From Rhizobium sp. Q54 (GTDB lineage: Bacteria > Pseudomonadota > Alphaproteobacteria > SMXS01), in NCBI GenBank assembly GCA_945907245.1, contig CAMDTB010000007.1:1-64000 (forward strand): a stretch of 64,000 nt of DNA, in the 5' to 3' direction. A program made the translations under genes and the position numbers. The notes beneath the pieces are model-generated. The model saw only the letters and a list, made by a program, of their open reading frames with translations, ran no database searches and was not told where the DNA came from. The stretch's first letter is position 1; every line of letters starts with the position of its first letter. Below are positions 38,850-47,597 of the stretch, one piece after another.

Positions 38850-39566
38850 ATGACCAGGGAAATGATTACGATCAAGACTGCCGACGGCACGGTCGACGGC
38901 TATTTCTTCCACGGGGACGAACCGGCACCGGCCGTGATCATCTACATGGACGGCATCGGCCTGCGGCCGGCGCTGTACGACTTCGCCGACCGGCTGGTCG
39001 ACAACGGCTATTCGGTGCTGCTGCCCAACATGTTCTACCGCTTCGGCCCGGCCAAGCCGCTGAAACTGCCCGACGACCGCGACGAGATGATGAAGATGGT
39101 CGTCACGGTCACACCCACGACCTCCAAGCGCGACACCGCCGCCTTCCTCGACTTCCTGTCGGGCCGGCCCGAGGTGAAGGGCGACAAGGTGGGCACTACC
39201 GGCTACTGCATGGGCGGCGCCCAGGCGCTGACCGCCGCTGCCGAATTCCCAGAGCGGGTCGTGGCCGCCGCCGCCTTCCATGCGGGCGCCCTGGCGACGG
39301 ACCGCCCCGACAGCCCGCACAGGCATGTCGGCAAGATCACCGGCGACGTCTATGTCGCGGTCGCCGGCATCGACCCGTTCCTCGGCCCGAACGAGACCGA
39401 CGAGATCAAGGCCGCGCTCGAGGCCGCCAGCCCGCGCCACAGGCTGGAGATCTATCCCGACGTGCAGCACGGCTGGACCATGCCGGACCTGCCGATCTAC
39501 GACAAACCGGCCGCCGAGCGGCACTGGGACAACATGCTGGCGCTGTTCAAGCGGAAGCTGAAATAG
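38850..39566 (+). CDS. Dienelactone hydrolase family protein
   Basis: A 238-residue alpha/beta hydrolase with the DLH triad: nucleophile Cys120 in GYCMGG, Asp175 in AGIDPF and His207 in DVQHGWT. The early segment IIYMDGIGLRPALYDFADRL and the DKVGTTGYCMGG strand-turn are typical. It should hydrolyse lactones or esters; classical DLHs open dienelactones in chloroaromatic breakdown. It diverges from the Rieske triplet across a palindromic operator, suggesting it handles a downstream product. GGGAGACTGCG precedes the ATG. It ends three bases from a convergent MDR reductase. Confidence 0.9.
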   Translation: MTREMITIKTADGTVDGYFFHGDEPAPAVIIYMDGIGLRPALYDFADRLVDNGYSVLLPNMFYRFGPAKPLKLPDDRDEMMKMVVTVTPTTSKRDTAAFLDFLSGRPEVKGDKVGTTGYCMGGAQALTAAAEFPERVVAAAAFHAGALATDRPDSPHRHVGKITGDVYVAVAGIDPFLGPNETDEIKAALEAASPRHRLEIYPDVQHGWTMPDLPIYDKPAAERHWDNMLALFKRKLK

Positions 39567-39569
39567 CGC

Positions 39570-40595
39570 CTATCCGGCGACGTCGGACACCTTGACCAGC
39601 TGGACACCGAAATGGTCGCCGCTCAGCGTGTTGCCGAGCGCGACCGGCGCCTTGTCCAGGCCGTCATGGATGTCCTCGGCGTATTTCAGCGTGCCGGCGA
39701 CGACCATAGGCGCCAGCCGTGACACCGCCTCCTCGTAGCGGGCGGCGAAGTTGCCGACGTAGAAGCCCGACATGGTCGCCTGCTTGTAGACCAGGTTGAA
39801 GTAGTTCTTCGGCGCATACCAATCCGAATCGTGGCTGTACTGCGAGGTCGCGCCGCACAGCACCACGCGCGCGCCCTGCGCCAGTTGGCCCATGGCCGCG
39901 TCGAGGGTCTCGCCGCCTACATTGTCGAAGAAGATGTCGATGCCCTTGGGGCACAGCGCGGCGAGCTGCTTCGCCAGGTCGCCTTCCTTGTAGTTGATGG
40001 CGCCCTCGCAGCCGAGCTCGTCCGTCAGCCAGTCGCATTTGCGCTGGCTGCCGGCGATGCCGATGACCCGGCAGCCCTGCATCCTCGCCAGCTGCGCCAG
40101 GATCGAGCCCACATTGCCGGCCGCGCCGGAGATCACCATGGTGTCGCCCAGCTTGGGCCTGCAGAACTCGGTGAGGCCGAAATAGGCGGTCCGGCCGCCG
40201 CTGCCCAGCACATGCAGCAGCGCGCTGGTCGAGACGCCGTCGCGTCGGGACACCTTCACAACCGGCGTCTTGTCGGTACCGTTGGAGACGGCGAATTTCT
40301 GCCAGCCCAGGTCGCCGTTGACCAGCTGGCCCACCGGCCAGGCTGGATTGTTCGACTTGATGATGCTGCCCATGCCGCCGCAGCGCATCAGCGCGCCGGG
40401 CTCCAGCGGCTTGCCGCCCATGCCGCCGGTGGTCAGCCACATCAGCAGCGGCGGCGTCACGATGGAATAGGCGATCTCGATCAGGAACTCGCCGTCGCCG
40501 ATTTCCGGTATCGGGGCCGTTTCCATCCGGAAGTTCTGCCCGCTCACCACGCCGTCAACCGGCCGAGATGCAACCAACCACTTGCTATTTTCCAT
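39570..40595 (-). CDS. MDR family NADP-dependent oxidoreductase (double-bond reductase type)
   Basis: A 341-residue zinc-free medium-chain dehydrogenase/reductase. The Rossmann motif is GAAGNVGSILAQLA near residue 155, followed by the conserved VIGIAGSQRKCDWLTDELGC and GIDIFFDNVGGETLDAAMGQ segments of the leukotriene B4 dehydrogenase / CurA-like branch. No Cys/His zinc ligands are seen. These enzymes reduce alpha,beta-unsaturated ketones with NADPH. It follows the GST gene on the same strand after a hairpin. A second member is at 56167; the two share the GIDVFFDNVGG motif but differ elsewhere. Confidence 0.9.
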   Translation of the reverse strand: MENSKWLVASRPVDGVVSGQNFRMETAPIPEIGDGEFLIEIAYSIVTPPLLMWLTTGGMGGKPLEPGALMRCGGMGSIIKSNNPAWPVGQLVNGDLGWQKFAVSNGTDKTPVVKVSRRDGVSTSALLHVLGSGGRTAYFGLTEFCRPKLGDTMVISGAAGNVGSILAQLARMQGCRVIGIAGSQRKCDWLTDELGCEGAINYKEGDLAKQLAALCPKGIDIFFDNVGGETLDAAMGQLAQGARVVLCGATSQYSHDSDWYAPKNYFNLVYKQATMSGFYVGNFAARYEEAVSRLAPMVVAGTLKYAEDIHDGLDKAPVALGNTLSGDHFGVQLVKVSDVAG

Positions 40596-40622
40596 GCGCC
40601 TGACTCCCCTGTATCGATGAAA

Positions 40623-40643
40623 GGGCCGGCAACGAGCCGGCCC
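40623..40643. terminator. Hairpin after the GST gene
   Basis: GGGCCGGC and GCCGGCCC pair around a five-base loop; on the minus strand the stem is followed by TTTCATC. It lies between the GST stop and the MDR start and probably reduces read-through. Confidence 0.6.
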
Positions 40644-40650
40644 CGAATTC

Positions 40651-41271
40651 CTAGAGCGCCGCCGCCGCCGCGAGAGCCGGGCGCGCCATGCAGGCCTCGA
40701 ACCACTGCTTCACGTGCGGATAGGGCGAATAGTCGAAGTCCACGATCCGCGACATCGACATGACACCCGCCACGTTGACGTCGGCAACGGTGAAGCGGTC
40801 GCCCAGCATGTTCCTGTTCTTCGACAGGTGCTGCTCCAGCACCTTCAGCGGCCGCTCGAGCTTGGTGCGCATGTCCGCCTCGACCTTGGGGTCCGGCGGC
40901 ATGAACGCGATCTTTGGATGGCGGACCAGGATGGCGATGAAGGCGTCTTCCAGTTCGGTCAGCGCCCACATGCTCCACTGCACCGCCTTGCCCTCTTCCC
41001 TGGCGTCCTTTGGTGCCAGGCTCCCGCCCGCCTTCTTCGCCAGATAGAGGTTGATCGCGAGCGACTCGAACAGGATGTAGCCATCGTCGTCCATGGCCGG
41101 CACGCGGCCATTGGGATTGATCGCCAGATAGTCCGGCTTCTTGGCGTCGTTCATGAAATGCGTGGGCACCATCTCGTAGGCGAGGCCGGTTTCCCGCTTC
41201 AGCTCCTCGGCCAGCCAGAGGGTCCGGTTGGCCCGCGATCCCGGTGTGCCGTATATCTTCACAACGCTCAT
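40651..41271 (-). CDS. Glutathione S-transferase
   Basis: A 206-residue cytosolic-type GST. The N-terminal thioredoxin-like domain has YGTPGSRANRTLW (possible Ser catalytic residue), INPNGRVPAMDDDG with the cis-Pro, and the ESLAINLYLA glutathione gamma-Glu contact. The C-terminal helical domain has the GDRFTVADVNVAG N-capping motif. It may conjugate glutathione to an electrophile or work as an isomerase in breakdown of aromatic compounds. The ATG at 41271 follows GGGGAGACGAG. It diverges from the cupin-like gene at 41394. Confidence 0.92.
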   Translation of the reverse strand: MSVVKIYGTPGSRANRTLWLAEELKRETGLAYEMVPTHFMNDAKKPDYLAINPNGRVPAMDDDGYILFESLAINLYLAKKAGGSLAPKDAREEGKAVQWSMWALTELEDAFIAILVRHPKIAFMPPDPKVEADMRTKLERPLKVLEQHLSKNRNMLGDRFTVADVNVAGVMSMSRIVDFDYSPYPHVKQWFEACMARPALAAAAAL

Positions 41272-41393
41272 GTCTCGTCTCCCCGGAGAATGTGACCCGC
41301 ACGCTGGCATTCCCGCGCGGCCTCGACAACCCGAAAGTTTGCGTTTGCCGGTCGCGGCGGCTAACACATCCAAGGGAACCCAAGGAGAACAGC

Positions 41394-42020
41394 ATGGCCG
41401 AGCCGGCGCCGCATTACGTTTCCGTGCATGACGAGCCCATGCACCGCTTCCGGTTCAGGAACGACTACGCATTCGTCTACGATGTCTGCATCCCCGTTTC
41501 GGCGATCACCCTCTACCACAGCCATGACGAGGACTCGCTCTACGTGGCGATCAACGGGGTGCATTGCTGCACCCAGGACCTGGGCCAGGAACCGGTGACC
41601 AGCCAAATCGACAAGGGCACGATCATGGTCGCGCCGTTCCGCTCGAAGCCGCTGATTCACCAGGTGACCAATGTAGGCCGCGAGGAGATGCGGATGATCG
41701 GCGCCGAGATCCTGGCATCACCGCCGGTGACCGCCGCCGAGCCGCTCAGTGCGCCGGGCGTGACCCTGCTGGCGGACAAGGCGCGCATCCGCACCTACAA
41801 GATCGAGCTGGCGCCGGGCGAGAGCACCGGCGACCTCCGGTGCGACTTCTCGGGCATCCTGATCGTCATGGCGGGCACCAGCCTGGAGATCGCCGGCCGC
41901 GAGGCGCGCACCCTGTCGGTGGTGCCGGGCGACGCGATCTGGCACGACGGCCCGCTTACCCAGCGCTTCACCAACCCCGGCCGCACGCCGTTCGAGGCGG
42001 TTCTGGGCGAGTGGCGGTAG
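41394..42020 (+). CDS. Cupin-like protein, two half-barrels
   Basis: A 208-residue protein with two cupin-type segments: SAITLYHSHDEDSLYVAING with His/Glu-like metal candidates in the first half, and IELAPGESTGDLRCDFSGIL plus VVPGDAIWHDGPLTQRFTNP in the second. The first cupin motif (HxHxxxxE) is only partly matched. AAGGAGAAC precedes the ATG at 41394. It diverges from GST and ends two bases from the convergent radical SAM gene. A metal-binding enzyme or sensor are both possible; no specific role can be given. Confidence 0.72.
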   Translation: MAEPAPHYVSVHDEPMHRFRFRNDYAFVYDVCIPVSAITLYHSHDEDSLYVAINGVHCCTQDLGQEPVTSQIDKGTIMVAPFRSKPLIHQVTNVGREEMRMIGAEILASPPVTAAEPLSAPGVTLLADKARIRTYKIELAPGESTGDLRCDFSGILIVMAGTSLEIAGREARTLSVVPGDAIWHDGPLTQRFTNPGRTPFEAVLGEWR

Positions 42021-42021
42021 C

Positions 42022-43764
42022 CTACCGCGTTTCCGGCGACATCGCCGATTGCGCCGCCAGCACCCTCGGATGCCGCGCCGCCTTCGGCAGCTTCCGGTCG
42101 GCGAAATGCTCGGTGACGCCGGGCGTGCTCGCCTCGTCGCGGTAATCGAGCGACGCCGGGTCTTTCCAGATGCGCCGCGCCATCCGCCAGTAGCGGGCGA
42201 GCAGCCCGAGATAGCGCGCGTGCTTGACGGCGGTTTCGCAGGCGAACCGGGCGTGGAACACCACCGCATTCTCGCGCGGCAGCTCGGGCCGGCGCTCGTC
42301 GCGGCTGCGCTGGCGGAACCAGCCCGCATCCAGCGGATGGAGGTTCTCGATGTTCCTGCAGCCGTTGAACCACAGCGCCATGGCGATGATGTGCTTCCAG
42401 CTGATGCCGCTGGCCCGCGCCCGCCTCAGCAGGGTGCGGACGTGCTCGGGCGTGTAGTAGGTCCGCCAGGCCGTCTCGTAGGCCTCCCACCACTGGCTTG
42501 AGGACATACTGCCCGAATGGGCCGTGGTGACATGGTTCAGGACGTACTTGTTCAGGTCCGGGTCCATCCAGGCGCCCTTGCCGAACAGCTTCTGGTGATC
42601 CTCGGAGCCGGGCAGCGGCGTCAGGATGAAGAACTCCAGGATGTCGAGCGGCAGCTCGCGCTTGATGATTTCCACGTCGCGGCGCACCGATTCCGGCGTG
42701 TCCGTCGGGAAGCCGATGATGTAGCCGGCGAAGATGATGATCCGGTGATCGTGCCAGGCCTGCATCATCTGCCGGTATTCGTCGATGTGGTTCTGCCGCT
42801 TGCCCGCCGCCAGCAGCGAGTCCGGATTGATGCTTTCCAGCCCGATGAACACCTTGTTGCAGCCCGCGCGTGCCGCCTTGTCGATGAAGTTCTCGATCCG
42901 GTGGCACAGCGTGTCCACCTGCATGGTGAACTTGATCTCGATGCCGCCCTGCTCGCGCAGCAGGATCAGGCGGTCGAAGATCTCCTCCCAGTCCTTGTTG
43001 CGGGCGAAATTGTCGTCGGTGATGAAGAAGTCGTGGATGCCCTGCTCGACATTGACCCGGATGATGCGCTCCACGTCGTCGGCGCCGCGGCGGCGCGACT
43101 TGCGGCCCTGCACGTTGATGATGGTGCAGAAACTGCACTGGAACGGACAGCCGCGCCCGGCGTCGAAGCTGGTCTGCATGCCCATGCTGCGCACGATCCG
43201 GTCGCGCGGCAGGAACGGCACCGGCTCGTGGCCGATGTCGGGCAGGTCGTTGAGATAGTTGTAGACCGGCTGCAGCATGCCGCTGCGCGCATCGCGCAGC
43301 AGGTCGTCCATGCGGCTTTCGGCCTCGCCGGCGAACAGGGTGATCCCCAGGTCGAGCGCCTGCTGCAGTTCGGGCTGGATGCCGGGCAGCATGGACAGGC
43401 TGCCGCTGACGTGGAAGCCGCCGATCACCACAGGCACATCCGCCGCGCGAAAGCGCCGCGCCAGGTCCATGGCGCGCGGAAACTGGTTCGACTGCACGCC
43501 GACCAGACCGACGAAGCCGCAGCCCGCCGAATGGATGCGGCCGATGATCGCCTTGACGTCGACCTTGGTGTTGGTCTCGTCGATGGCGTCGCAGGTGATG
43601 GGAATGTCGAGCACGTCGCGGTCGGCGCAGTCCATCACAAGGCCGTAGACCGCGGCCAGGCTGTTCGACGGAATCACCGAGCGCCGCCAGCGGATGACGT
43701 AACCGTCGTCATCGTAGTGGGACGGCTTGATCAGGATGACAGGAAAGGTTCCTGCGTCGTGCAT
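42022..43764 (-). CDS. B12-binding-type radical SAM protein
   Basis: A 580-residue protein. The 4Fe-4S/SAM motif is C206-x3-C210-x2-C213 (GCPFQCSFCTI). The N-terminal 150 residues have the alternating pattern of a cobalamin-binding domain (GFVGLVGVQSNQFPRAMDLA; PVVIGGFHVSG), although a clear DxHxxG is not seen. VFIGLESINPDSL and GYIIGFPTDTPESVRRDVEI are typical of the BchE/HpnP/HpnR-type group. The C-terminal 150 residues are helical. The ATG at 43764 follows GGGAGAG. Such enzymes do methylation, cyclisation or hydroxylation of lipids and cofactors; substrate unknown. Confidence 0.88.
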   Translation of the reverse strand: MHDAGTFPVILIKPSHYDDDGYVIRWRRSVIPSNSLAAVYGLVMDCADRDVLDIPITCDAIDETNTKVDVKAIIGRIHSAGCGFVGLVGVQSNQFPRAMDLARRFRAADVPVVIGGFHVSGSLSMLPGIQPELQQALDLGITLFAGEAESRMDDLLRDARSGMLQPVYNYLNDLPDIGHEPVPFLPRDRIVRSMGMQTSFDAGRGCPFQCSFCTIINVQGRKSRRRGADDVERIIRVNVEQGIHDFFITDDNFARNKDWEEIFDRLILLREQGGIEIKFTMQVDTLCHRIENFIDKAARAGCNKVFIGLESINPDSLLAAGKRQNHIDEYRQMMQAWHDHRIIIFAGYIIGFPTDTPESVRRDVEIIKRELPLDILEFFILTPLPGSEDHQKLFGKGAWMDPDLNKYVLNHVTTAHSGSMSSSQWWEAYETAWRTYYTPEHVRTLLRRARASGISWKHIIAMALWFNGCRNIENLHPLDAGWFRQRSRDERRPELPRENAVVFHARFACETAVKHARYLGLLARYWRMARRIWKDPASLDYRDEASTPGVTEHFADRKLPKAARHPRVLAAQSAMSPETR

Positions 43765-43947
43765 CGTGGCTCTCCCGGCTGATACAAATCCGGTGCGCAA
43801 ACCCCCGTTGCCTCGCCCGGACAGTGTGTCACAGATGGGGCAACTTTTAAACCCGGCGCCGCAATTCCGGTTCCCGCCCGCTTATTGGCTTGACGTTTCG
43901 CCAGGCGGACTGAAAAGGCTAGGGCGGAACTGACGGGTACCAACGGC

Positions 43948-44610
43948 ATGTGCGGTCGCTTCACCAACACGCTCACCTGGGAGCAGATCTACCGGCTGTA
44001 CCAGCTGACGCTGGACGCGCCGATGAACCTGCGTCCCCGCTACAACATCGCGCCGACCCAGGACGTGCTGACCGTCATCGGCACCGAGGAAGGCCGCCGC
44101 GCGGTGATGATGCGCTGGGGGCTGGTGCCGTTCTGGGCGAAGGAGATGCCCAAGGCGTCGACGTTCAATGCCCGGGCCGAAAACATCGCCGACAAGCCCA
44201 TGTGGCGCGACCCGTTCCGCAAGCGCCGCTGCATCGTGGTCGCCGACGGCTTCTATGAATGGACCGGCAAGGCCACCGACCGCCAGCCCAACTACTTCAC
44301 CCGCGCCGACGGCCAGCCCCTCAGCTTCGCCGGGCTATGGGACCGGAACACGGCGTTGGACACCGTGTCGTGCACCATCGTCATCACCGAGGCCAACAAG
44401 CAGATGCGCGCCTTTCACGACCGCATGCCGGTGGTGCTCGAAGAAGGCGACATCGGCCGATGGCTCGCCGAGCCCGACGCGAGCCTGCTGAAACCGTCCA
44501 AGGCCGAGCTGCACATCCATCCGGTGTCGAAAGCTGTGAACAACGTCAGGAATGACGGCCCCGATCTGACCGAGCCCATGGGACAGGATTTGCTGCCGGG
44601 ACTGATATGA
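43948..44610 (+). CDS. yedK: SRAP domain protein (HMCES/YedK family)
   Basis: A 220-residue protein with all SRAP catalytic features: N-terminal MCGRF giving Cys2 after Met removal, Asn74 in FNARAE, Glu104 in GFYEW and His157 in AFHDRMP. YedK/HMCES form a stable thiazolidine crosslink with abasic sites in single-stranded DNA, protecting replication. No LexA box was recognised upstream, although a CTTGAC -35-like element is at 43889-43894. The stop overlaps the ATG of the next gene as ATGA, coupling it to an endonuclease/phosphatase-family membrane protein. Confidence 0.93.
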   Translation: MCGRFTNTLTWEQIYRLYQLTLDAPMNLRPRYNIAPTQDVLTVIGTEEGRRAVMMRWGLVPFWAKEMPKASTFNARAENIADKPMWRDPFRKRRCIVVADGFYEWTGKATDRQPNYFTRADGQPLSFAGLWDRNTALDTVSCTIVITEANKQMRAFHDRMPVVLEEGDIGRWLAEPDASLLKPSKAELHIHPVSKAVNNVRNDGPDLTEPMGQDLLPGLI

Positions 44611-45530
44611 GGGTGCTCCGCCGCGTAACGTTCATCATCCTGCTCGTGCTGTTGGCGTGCAGCGGGATCGGCCTGCTGGGCGGGTTGAACTGGTTCCTCG
44701 ACCTTTTCAACAGTTTCCGCCCGCAAGCGGTATGTGTGGCCGCTCTGCTGATGATCTATGCCGTGTACTTCCGCTGGCGCTCCTGCATAGCCGTTGGCCT
44801 GGTCGTCATCGTTCTGAACGGCAGCCTGATGGCCGCGCGCATGATCGCGTTTGGTGGCGCCGAGGAGGCGGATCAAGCGGCAAAGCCGGTAAAGCTGATC
44901 TCCGCCAATGTGCTCGCAAGCAACAGTCAGTGGTCGAGCGTGATGAATCTCGTCGCGCGCGAACGGCCGGATATCATTGTCGTCGTGGAAGTGACCCATG
45001 AGTGGGCAGACGCGCTCAAGCTGCTACCCAAAGACTACACGCATAGTCTGGTGGAGGCCCGTTTCGGCGTATTCGGCATGGCGGCCTATTCCCGCCTGCC
45101 CTTTACCGGTCATGTCCTCCGTGTGGGCGCGCGGGAGTTGCCGCTGTTCTATATGGATTTCGGATCGTTCGTGCTGATGGCGGCGCATCCACCCCCGCCC
45201 GTGACCAACGAACTCGCCACCGAACACCGCCTGTACATTGAGGAGATCGCCGATCGCGCCAGGCACGCGGCCAAGCCAGTGATCGTGGCCGGCGACTTCA
45301 ACGGCACCCTGTGGAACAACAGTATGCGCCCCCTGAATAAGGCTGGTCTGCGCTCGAGCCATCCGTCAGGTCTGGCCTGGACCTGGCCAACAGGCTTCGC
45401 GCCGTTCGCCATGCAGATCGATCATGTACTCGTGCGCGACGCGGCGGTGAGGGACTTCCGGGTACTGATGGATATCGGTTCCGATCATCGTCCGATCAGG
45501 ACGTCGTTCGTGCCGTTGACCGGTCGCTGA
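44607..45530 (+). CDS. Membrane-anchored endonuclease/exonuclease/phosphatase (EEP) family protein
   Basis: A 307-residue protein. Three hydrophobic segments lie in the first 85 residues (VTFIILLVLLACSGIGLLGG; AVCVAALLMIYAVYF; SCIAVGLVVIVLNGSLMA). The EEP domain follows from about 95: metal and catalytic residues are visible in ISANVLASN, DIIVVVEVT, GDFNGTLWN, IDHVLVRD and GSDHRPI. The topology would place the domain outside the cytoplasm, so a periplasmic phosphodiesterase or phosphatase is more likely than a DNA nuclease. It overlaps the SRAP gene by four bases. By eye its GC content is lower than that of its neighbours. Confidence 0.87.
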   Translation: MRVLRRVTFIILLVLLACSGIGLLGGLNWFLDLFNSFRPQAVCVAALLMIYAVYFRWRSCIAVGLVVIVLNGSLMAARMIAFGGAEEADQAAKPVKLISANVLASNSQWSSVMNLVARERPDIIVVVEVTHEWADALKLLPKDYTHSLVEARFGVFGMAAYSRLPFTGHVLRVGARELPLFYMDFGSFVLMAAHPPPPVTNELATEHRLYIEEIADRARHAAKPVIVAGDFNGTLWNNSMRPLNKAGLRSSHPSGLAWTWPTGFAPFAMQIDHVLVRDAAVRDFRVLMDIGSDHRPIRTSFVPLTGR

Positions 45531-45602
45531 AATCGCGCAGGTTTGGGCGCTTGACCAACCAAAGCCGGTCCCCCAAACTCCGCCCGGTGGAGAAAGTTAC
45601 GC

Positions 45603-46790
45603 ATGAATAAAATCCGGGCTTCGGCCGCCCTGTCGCGGTTCACGGTGATCGACCTGACCCGCGCGCGGGCCGGACCGACCTGCGTGCGGCAGCTGGCCGA
45701 CTGGGGCGCCGACGTCATCAAGGTCGAGATGCCGCCGTCCGCCGGCGAGCCGCAGGACTTCGCCAACCGGGCCGACTCGGACTTCCAGAACCTGCACCGC
45801 AACAAGCGCAGTCTGACGCTGAACCTGAAGACCGCCGAAGGTGTCGCCGTGCTGAAGCGGCTGGTCGAGACCGCCGACATCCTGGTCGAGAACTACCGGC
45901 CCGACGTCAAGACGCGGCTCGGCATCGACTACGAGGCCATGCGGCAGGTGAACCCGCGCCTGGTCTATGCCAGCATCTCCGGCTTCGGCCAGGACGGCCC
46001 CTACGCCGACCGGCCCGGCCTCGATCAGATCGCCCAGGGCATGGGCGGGCTGATGTCAATCACCGGCGAGCCGGGCCGCGGCCCGATGCGCGTCGGCATC
46101 GCCATCGCCGACGTGGCCTCGGGCATCCTGGCCGCCTCCGGCGTCCTGACGGCGCTGCTGGAGCGGGAGGTGTCGGGCGAAGGCCAGTGGGTCACCACCT
46201 CGCTGCTGGAATCGCAGATCTTCATGCTGGATTTCCAGGCGGTGCGCTGGCTGATGAAGCAGGACGTGCCGGGCCAGGTCGGCAACGACCATCCGACGGC
46301 CGTGCCCATGGGCTGCTTCCGCACCTCGGACGGACACGTCAACATCGCCCCCATGCCGGGCGCCTGGGGCAAGTTCTGCACGGTCCTGGGCCTCGATCAT
46401 CTGGCCGGGGACGAGAATTTCAGCTCGCCCGGCCGCCGGGTGCGCAACCGCGACACGGTCAACCAGCTGGTCGAGGCGGTCACCGTGACCCGGACCAGCG
46501 CCGAGTGGATCGACCTGCTGAACAAGGCGGGGATTCCGTGCGGCCCGATCTATGCCATCGACGAGACCTTCGACGATCCGCAGGTGCGTCACCTGGGCAT
46601 CGCCCAGACGGTGCAGTCGCCCACGCTGGGCGCGCAGACGCTGGTCGGCCAGGCGTTCCATCTGAGCCGCACCGACAGCAGCCTCGTCAGCGCCACCCCG
46701 GAGCTGGGCGAGCACACCGACGACATCCTGGCCGCAATCGGCTACTCGGCCGCCGAGATCGCCGGCCTGCACGAGCGCAACATCATATGA
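45603..46790 (+). CDS. Class III CoA-transferase (CaiB/BaiF family)
   Basis: A 395-residue CoA-transferase. The active-site Asp is D170 in VGIAIADVASGILAA, which forms the acyl-aspartyl intermediate in formyl-CoA transferase. Other family segments are LADWGADVIKVEMP, NKRSLTLNLKTAEG and SISGFGQDGPY. It should move CoA between a donor acyl-CoA and a carboxylic acid, activating the acid without ATP. It is the first of three close genes (CoA-transferase, enoyl-CoA hydratase, SDR) with gaps of 24 bases and an overlap, a likely operon for beta-oxidation-like breakdown. GGAG is 8 bases before the ATG. Confidence 0.93.
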   Translation: MNKIRASAALSRFTVIDLTRARAGPTCVRQLADWGADVIKVEMPPSAGEPQDFANRADSDFQNLHRNKRSLTLNLKTAEGVAVLKRLVETADILVENYRPDVKTRLGIDYEAMRQVNPRLVYASISGFGQDGPYADRPGLDQIAQGMGGLMSITGEPGRGPMRVGIAIADVASGILAASGVLTALLEREVSGEGQWVTTSLLESQIFMLDFQAVRWLMKQDVPGQVGNDHPTAVPMGCFRTSDGHVNIAPMPGAWGKFCTVLGLDHLAGDENFSSPGRRVRNRDTVNQLVEAVTVTRTSAEWIDLLNKAGIPCGPIYAIDETFDDPQVRHLGIAQTVQSPTLGAQTLVGQAFHLSRTDSSLVSATPELGEHTDDILAAIGYSAAEIAGLHERNII

Positions 46791-46814
46791 GGTATCCCCC
46801 ATCATGAGGTTCCA

Positions 46815-47597
46815 ATGACCGAGCACGTCCTGACCCGCCGCGACGGCGCCGTGCGCTGGCTGATCTTCAACAAGCCGGAGAAGCACAACGCCTTGTCGCT
46901 GGAGATGAACGAGAAGGCGCTGGAGGTGATCGAGGCGTTCGCCGCCGCGCCGGACGAGCGGGTGCTGGTGGTGGCCGGCGCCGGCGACAAGGCATTCGTG
47001 TCGGGCGCCGACATCTCGGAGTTCGAGGACCGGCGCTCCAATGCCGAGAAGGCCGACGAGTACGGCCGCCTGACCCAGCGCATGTTCTTTGCCCTGCGCG
47101 ACGTCGAGAAGCCGACCGTCGCCATGATCCGGGGCTATTGCCTGGGCGGCGGCATGGCGCTCGCCACCTGCTGCGACATCCGCATCGGCGCGGAGGCTTC
47201 GGTCTACGGCATCCCGGCGGCGCGCCTCGGCATCGGCTACAGCGCCGATTTCATCAAGCTGCTGGCCGACCTGGTCGGGCCGTCGCGCGCCAAGGAATTC
47301 CTCTATACCGCCCGCCGCTATTCACCCGCCGAGGCCTATGACATGGGCCTGCTGAACCGGGTCGTGCCGACAGAGGAGCTGGAAGCCTACGTGGCCGAAT
47401 ACGCGGCCACCATGGCGGCCAACGCCCCGCTGACCCAGCGCGCCACCAAGATCGTCGTCTCGGAGTTGCTGGCCGATCCGGTTGGCGACGGCGCGCGCGG
47501 CCGCAAGGCCGTCGCCGACTGCGCCAACAGCGAGGATTTCCGCGACGCCCGCCGCGCCTTCATGGAAAAGCGCAAACCCGTATTCCACGGCCGATGA
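46815..47597 (+). CDS. Enoyl-CoA hydratase/isomerase family protein
   Basis: A 260-residue crotonase-fold protein. Oxyanion-hole segments are DKAFVSGADISEF and IRGYCLGGGMALA. AARLGIGYSADFIKLLADLV occupies the place of the second catalytic Glu region, where no clear Glu is present, so an isomerase or ring-opening activity is possible. The C-terminus MEKRKPVFHGR is typical. A GAGG site precedes the ATG. It follows the CoA-transferase by 24 bases and its stop overlaps the SDR start as ATGA. Together they would handle CoA activation, hydration and dehydrogenation of one substrate. Confidence 0.9.
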   Translation: MTEHVLTRRDGAVRWLIFNKPEKHNALSLEMNEKALEVIEAFAAAPDERVLVVAGAGDKAFVSGADISEFEDRRSNAEKADEYGRLTQRMFFALRDVEKPTVAMIRGYCLGGGMALATCCDIRIGAEASVYGIPAARLGIGYSADFIKLLADLVGPSRAKEFLYTARRYSPAEAYDMGLLNRVVPTEELEAYVAEYAATMAANAPLTQRATKIVVSELLADPVGDGARGRKAVADCANSEDFRDARRAFMEKRKPVFHGR

